Source: Rhizobium sp. BK650
Lineage (GTDB): Bacteria; Pseudomonadota; Alphaproteobacteria; Rhizobiales; Rhizobiaceae
DNA: 64,000 nt
Assembly: GCF_014195325.1 (NCBI RefSeq)
Contig: NZ_JACIBK010000001.1
Span: 310,001 to 374,000 of the forward strand
Reading direction: 5' to 3'
The notes under the pieces are model-generated. The model was not told the origin of the DNA. It was given only the letters and a program-made list of their open reading frames with translations, and searched no databases. Position 1 is the first letter of the stretch. Every line of letters begins with the position of its first letter. The position numbers and the translations under genes are program-made. Below are positions 60,678 through 64,000 of this stretch, piece by piece.

Positions 60678-61193
60678 TCAGTACCTGTGGACGGGTGGAT
60701 TGTGGCCGGACAATGCGGCAAAATGGAGTCGCGCCGTCGCAAGCTGGCCGGCGATGCTACCGATCGCGATGCCCATGATCTCAGCCGCTTGCTGGTAGCT
60801 ATGGCCCTCTACGTCGATCAGCAGGAAAATACTGGCGACACCTTCAGGCATTTCCGCGAGCAGGCGGTGCAGGGCATCGGTATCGACAACGGCGCTACGG
60901 TCGCGGATGGCATCGCGGATATCGGTGACATTGGCTCGTGCGGTTGGCCGTGGTTTGCGCTTGCGGCTGTCTTCGGCCCATTGCTGACGGGCCATCGTAT
61001 AGATCCAGCTTTCCAGCCGGCCTTCGCCATTCCACTGGTTCCCTCTGGAAATTGCACGTAAACAGACCGCCTGGACCAGCTCATCGGCCGCAGCCGTCTC
61101 TCCCGCGAGCGTGATGGCAAAGCGGCGGAGGCGGGGGAGGAGGCCGACGAGATCACGCCGGATATCGGTGGTGGTGGTGGCGGGTTGGCGCAT
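60678..61193 (-). CDS. ECF-type RNA polymerase sigma factor
   Basis: 171 residues from the ATG at 61193 (GGAACGACA upstream). Region 2 (LRRFAITLAGETAAADELVQAVCLRAISRGNQWNGEGRLESWIYTMARQQWAEDSRKRKPRP) and region 4 (LAEMPEGVASIFLLIDVEGHSYQQAAEIMGIAIGSIAGQLATARLHF) are well preserved, with little in between. The adjacent anti-sigma gene shows that it is kept inactive until an envelope signal arrives. The target promoters are not known from the window. Confidence 0.9.
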   Translation of the reverse strand: MRQPATTTTDIRRDLVGLLPRLRRFAITLAGETAAADELVQAVCLRAISRGNQWNGEGRLESWIYTMARQQWAEDSRKRKPRPTARANVTDIRDAIRDRSAVVDTDALHRLLAEMPEGVASIFLLIDVEGHSYQQAAEIMGIAIGSIAGQLATARLHFAALSGHNPPVHRY

Positions 61194-61413
61194 TGTCGTT
61201 CCAAGAAGCATTTACATCGGCAGGCACTTATACCGGCTTTGCATTCGGGCCGGCTTCGCGTGCGGTAATTGCCCGGCGGGCACGAAGCCTTGTATTTACC
61301 CCGGCCATGCAGGCGGCTTTATGGAACAAGTCGCCTGTATTTCGCAAGCGCGGGGATCTGAATTCACCCATCCCTTCCCAAGGGATTTCGTACCATACCC
61401 CGCGGAGCTTGCC

Positions 61414-61974
61414 TCAATATGTCCTGTATCCATTCAGGCTCTGAAGAAGAGCACGATAGGCCCAGGTATTCTCGCCACCCCGATCGCGAATCTCGACGAG
61501 CTGGACGCGAGCGCCCTGGATATCGCCTTGCTCGACGAGCGCCATGCCCATGTAAGAACGGGCGAGGATATAATTCTCGTCCTGTTGCAGCGCCTTCTTG
61601 TAGTAGGACATGCCGAGTTCCATACGGCCGGCCTTGCGGTTGGCATAGCCGAGATAATTCAGGATCCGCGGATCATTCTGGTTCTGCGCGAGATTGAGCA
61701 CCGTGATCGCGTTCTCGTATTGCCCGTTATAGGCGAATTCGCGGGCAAAGTTATAGAGCTCGTCATCGTTGAAGGTCTGCTTCTTCGGATCAACGCATTC
61801 CTTCTTCTTGGCATCCCACACCTTTCCTTTGGTGCAGGTTTTGGTCGTTTCGGTCTTCGGCGGAGGGGAAGTGTCGTCGTTCCCGCCGCCGACCGCGAAA
61901 GCGGTTGTGGCGAGCCCGACAGCAAAGACGGAAACAAGCGAAAGTCTGCATAGGCGATGAAGAGAAGCGGTCAT
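61414..61974 (-). CDS. Exported TPR protein
   Basis: 186 residues with signal peptide MTASLHRLCRLSLVSVFAVGLATTAFA. A short Cys pair (CTKGKVWDAKKKECV) follows a Pro/Thr linker, then TPR-like helices: LYNFAREFAYNGQYENAITVLNLAQNQNDPRILNYLGYANRKAGRMELGMSYYKKALQQDENYILARSYMGMALVEQGD. Expected in the periplasm as a scaffold or adaptor. No partner is evident. Next to the sigma pair but 220 bp away and independently promoted. Confidence 0.8.
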   Translation of the reverse strand: MTASLHRLCRLSLVSVFAVGLATTAFAVGGGNDDTSPPPKTETTKTCTKGKVWDAKKKECVDPKKQTFNDDELYNFAREFAYNGQYENAITVLNLAQNQNDPRILNYLGYANRKAGRMELGMSYYKKALQQDENYILARSYMGMALVEQGDIQGARVQLVEIRDRGGENTWAYRALLQSLNGYRTY

Positions 61975-62133
61975 CGGGCATACTCCGTTTTGAAGCGCTG
62001 CGGTTGCTGAATTTTACGCCGACGATTAAAAATACCAAGAGGCTTGGCGGCCTTTATTGCCTCTGTTGCGATGTCGGCGACCACTCTTCACGTTTTGATT
62101 CAACGGCCGCCGAGATTGGTTCCATAACCGCGT

Positions 62134-63042
62134 CTAAAGCGCGAAAATATCAACGCTTTTCGGCATCATGCCATCGGCCGTGTCGTTGATGCTGAAACGT
62201 TCGCCCTTCAAGTCCCAGGCGCCCGGGGAGCCAGAAATGGAAAAGAGATTATAGGCGGCGCGGGGCTTGATGCCGCCCGGCCCCTGCGAGGCCGAAGCGA
62301 TGCCGACGACCGGCACCGGGCCGGTCTGCCCACGCAGCCAGTGAAGAGTGTTGAGATGCGTGTGACCATGCAGCACGAGCTCTGCTCCACCGGTGGAAAC
62401 GACAGCCGCGAAACGACGAATACCGATCATGCGTTTGTAAAAAGAGGTGGCGCCGCGGATCGGGGGATGATGGACCATGACGACGCGGAATAGACCGGCC
62501 TCGCCGGCAGCGCGCAACATGTTGACCGTATCACGTGCCTGGCGCGCGCCGAAGAAGCCGGAGGCCGCAAAGGGTGGGGTTGCAACGGCGGTAGAGCAGC
62601 CGACGATTGCGACCTTGTCTCGGATACGCAGGTAGGGAAAGATGTGCCTGTCTTCCTCCCATTCCGGAGGAGCGAGGTCGCCGCGGACATAGTCATACCA
62701 GGCGCGCATCGACTTCTCATAAGCGCCGGGCACATAAGCATCATGATTGCCGGGCACGACCGAGGTGGCGGCGGGATCGCCCAGTTCGCGCAGCCAGGCT
62801 GCCGCGCTGCGAATCTCGATGCCGCTTGCCAGGTTGACGAGGTCGCCGGTTACGGCCAGATGGTCGGCCTTATGGGTGCGGATGTCGTCCAGCAGCAGAT
62901 CGAGCGTGCTGCCGAAAAGATGCTTGCGCCGGTTGCGATGCCAGTTCACAAAGCCCGTAATACGTTTCGAAAAAAGTTCGTGAATGGAAAGACGGGGCAG
63001 GGGTCCAAGATGGACGTCAGAGATATGCGCGAGCTTGAACAT
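62134..63042 (-). CDS. Calcineurin-like metallophosphoesterase
   Basis: 302 residues, start at 63042 (MFKLAHISDVHLG); an ATG 12 bases upstream is also possible. The five metal motifs are present: DVH, then VTGDLVN (GD), GNHD, VHHPPI and GHTHLN (GHxH). Family members include class III cyclic nucleotide phosphodiesterases and UDP-diacylglucosamine hydrolases. The N-terminal motif and size suit the cyclic-nucleotide type, but no specificity can be read. Divergent from the Nudix gene. Confidence 0.88.
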   Translation of the reverse strand: MFKLAHISDVHLGPLPRLSIHELFSKRITGFVNWHRNRRKHLFGSTLDLLLDDIRTHKADHLAVTGDLVNLASGIEIRSAAAWLRELGDPAATSVVPGNHDAYVPGAYEKSMRAWYDYVRGDLAPPEWEEDRHIFPYLRIRDKVAIVGCSTAVATPPFAASGFFGARQARDTVNMLRAAGEAGLFRVVMVHHPPIRGATSFYKRMIGIRRFAAVVSTGGAELVLHGHTHLNTLHWLRGQTGPVPVVGIASASQGPGGIKPRAAYNLFSISGSPGAWDLKGERFSINDTADGMMPKSVDIFAL

Positions 63043-63098
63043 GCAACGACACATAGACCAGCTTATTTACAATTCAAATACATCCGCCCGATGAGAGT

Positions 63099-63590
63099 AT
63101 GAAAGAGCCCATGGCAGACAAACAAACATGGCCCCTTCACATGAAAGTGTTGGTACGACTGCTGCACGTGTATTTTTCCTTCGCACGCGGCATGACGATG
63201 GGGGTGCGCGCAGCCTGCTTCGATGATCAGGGCCGTCTCTTTCTCGTTCGTCACGGTTATACCGGCGGATGGCATATGCCGGGGGGCGGGCTGGAGCGAA
63301 ACGAGACCGCAGAAGAAGCGCTGATCAAGGAATTGCGGGAGGAAGGCAATCTCAAGATCGTCGGCAAGCCGCAGCTCTTTCACGTCTATTTCAACACCAA
63401 CATCACTCGGCGCGATCATGTGGTGTTCTACCGTGCCACCGTGGAGCAGACTGCGCCGCGGCCGCCGGACTGGGAGATCGTCGAGAGCGGCTTCTTCGAG
63501 ATCGACAATCTGCCCGAAGAAACGACCGAAGCGACGCTGCGAAGGCTCGCCGAGCTCCGCGGTGAAGCAGAGCCGGCGCATTACTGGTGA
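63099..63590 (+). CDS. Nudix hydrolase
   Basis: 163 residues. The Nudix box reads GGLERNETAEEALIKELREEGNL, matching G-x5-E-x7-RE-U-x-EE-x-G-U except that Arg is Lys and the final Gly-x order is shifted (EEGNL). The catalytic glutamates are kept. A ~30-residue N-terminal helix (MKVLVRLLHVYFSFARGM) precedes the domain. Likely hydrolyses a nucleoside diphosphate derivative; substrate unknown. Divergent from the metallophosphoesterase and 3 bp before the converging reductase. Confidence 0.88.
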   Translation: MKEPMADKQTWPLHMKVLVRLLHVYFSFARGMTMGVRAACFDDQGRLFLVRHGYTGGWHMPGGGLERNETAEEALIKELREEGNLKIVGKPQLFHVYFNTNITRRDHVVFYRATVEQTAPRPPDWEIVESGFFEIDNLPEETTEATLRRLAELRGEAEPAHYW

Positions 63591-63593
63591 AGC

Positions 63594-64000
63594 TTAGGCG
63601 GCTGCTGCGAACTTGTCACGGCCATGTGGCCGGTCGAGATCGAGCGCCGGACCGACGGGCACGATGCCGGTCGGGTTGATCGTCTTGTGACTGCGATAGT
63701 AATGCTGCTTGATGTGGCTGAAATTGACCGTCTCCGCCACATCAGGCGTCTGGTAGAGGTCGCACAGGTAGCCCTGCAGGTTGGAGTAATCTGCGATCCT
63801 GCGGATGTTGCATTTGAAGTGGCCAACATAAACAGGGTCGAAACGCACCAGCGTCGTGAAGAGGCGCCAGTCGGCTTCGGTCTGGCGATCGCCGAAAAGG
63901 TAGCGACCCTTGCCAAGGCGTTCATCGAGCCTGTCGAGCGTTTCGAAAAGCTTGACGACATTCTCCTCGTAGGCGGCCTGCGTGGTCGCAAATCCCGCCT
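63594..64000 (-). CDS. Glutathionyl-hydroquinone reductase (5' part cut by window end)
   Basis: The visible 135 codons are the C-terminal half of the Xi-class glutathione transferase family: ERLGKGRYLFGDRQTEADWRLFTTLVRFDPVYVGHFKCN, then YLCDLYQTPDVAETVNFSHIKQHYYRSHKTINPTGIVPVGP. YVGHFKCN and HYYRSHKTINPTGIVP are diagnostic of S-glutathionyl-(chloro)hydroquinone reductases (YqjG/PcpF type). The catalytic cysteine domain lies beyond the edge. Confidence 0.9.
   Translation of the reverse strand, partial: AGFATTQAAYEENVVKLFETLDRLDERLGKGRYLFGDRQTEADWRLFTTLVRFDPVYVGHFKCNIRRIADYSNLQGYLCDLYQTPDVAETVNFSHIKQHYYRSHKTINPTGIVPVGPALDLDRPHGRDKFAAAA

Noticed and set aside
1..64000. Search for prophage, integrase, transposase, CRISPR, tRNA or rRNA
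   Set aside because: Reading both strands gave no repeat-spacer array, no terminal inverted repeats with transposase motifs, and no cloverleaf or rRNA landmark; the segment looks like stable core chromosome.

Overview
The window is a gene-dense, GC-rich chromosomal segment of a Rhizobiales bacterium, almost certainly Rhizobium in the broad sense (leguminosarum/etli/tropici relatives). The evidence is a set of rhizobial hallmark genes: bacA (symbiotic peptide transporter), glnII with its divergent small inhibitor gene gstI, nolR (nodulation repressor), the choXWV choline transporter, fused trpE(G) preceded by a three-tryptophan leader peptide, a PutR/PutA pair, and a TonB-dependent haem-type receptor behind a TGA-N9-TCA iron box. 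I see no phage, transposase, CRISPR, rRNA or tRNA gene. The layout is that of an ordinary core chromosome with short intergenic spaces, so the novelty lies mainly in regulation and in a few uncharacterised proteins.

Layout. 0-9.3 kb: PadR repressor (cut by the edge) divergent from an MFS transporter; bacA; a PAS-only protein; a secreted polysaccharide deacetylase divergent from an NnrU-like membrane protein; YfgM-like TPR protein and the ribosome GTPase Der; an OhrR-type redox sensor divergent from an exported alpha/beta hydrolase. 9.3-20.9 kb: glycosyltransferase; glnII/gstI nitrogen module; sugar kinase; the oppABCDF oligopeptide transporter (minus strand) divergent from a GH13 alpha-glucosidase. 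20.9-27.8 kb: adenine deaminase, an orphan branched-chain amino-acid-type binding protein, an exported hydrolase, an omega-amino-acid aminotransferase, a 640-bp non-coding stretch rich in palindromes, and nolR. 27.8-36.1 kb: HugZ-like flavin-barrel protein, choXWV, thymidine kinase, a coiled-coil/DUF2333 pair of unknown function, a PAS-only protein and a LuxR solo.

36.2-50.2 kb: putR/putA (proline to glutamate), a secreted protein with two ClpP-like domains, a YqhA-type membrane protein, fhs (one-carbon metabolism), an extensin-like exported protein, the TonB receptor, then trpL-trpE(G). 50.2-64 kb: DUF1328, an unknown membrane protein, a MarR-GNAT operon, a CDF metal exporter overlapping queF, DUF2076, a GNAT-like protein, a clpP paralogue, a BenE permease, a leucine-rich leader peptide and leuA, an ECF sigma/anti-sigma pair, an exported TPR protein, a metallophosphoesterase, a Nudix hydrolase and a glutathionyl-hydroquinone reductase cut by the window end.

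Common threads are nitrogen and amino-acid economy (glnII/gstI, opp, orphan binding protein, put, trp, leu, omega-aminotransferase, adenine deaminase), osmolyte uptake (cho), and interaction with a plant host (bacA, nolR, haem receptor). The most rewarding items are the two amino-acid leader peptides (trp and leu), the gstI/glnII control region with a sigma-54 promoter and an NtrC-like site lying across the gstI promoter, the NolR-type sites around nolR, a 36-bp perfect palindrome downstream of nolR, and a tandem ClpP-like secreted protein whose second domain appears to have lost its catalytic histidine.
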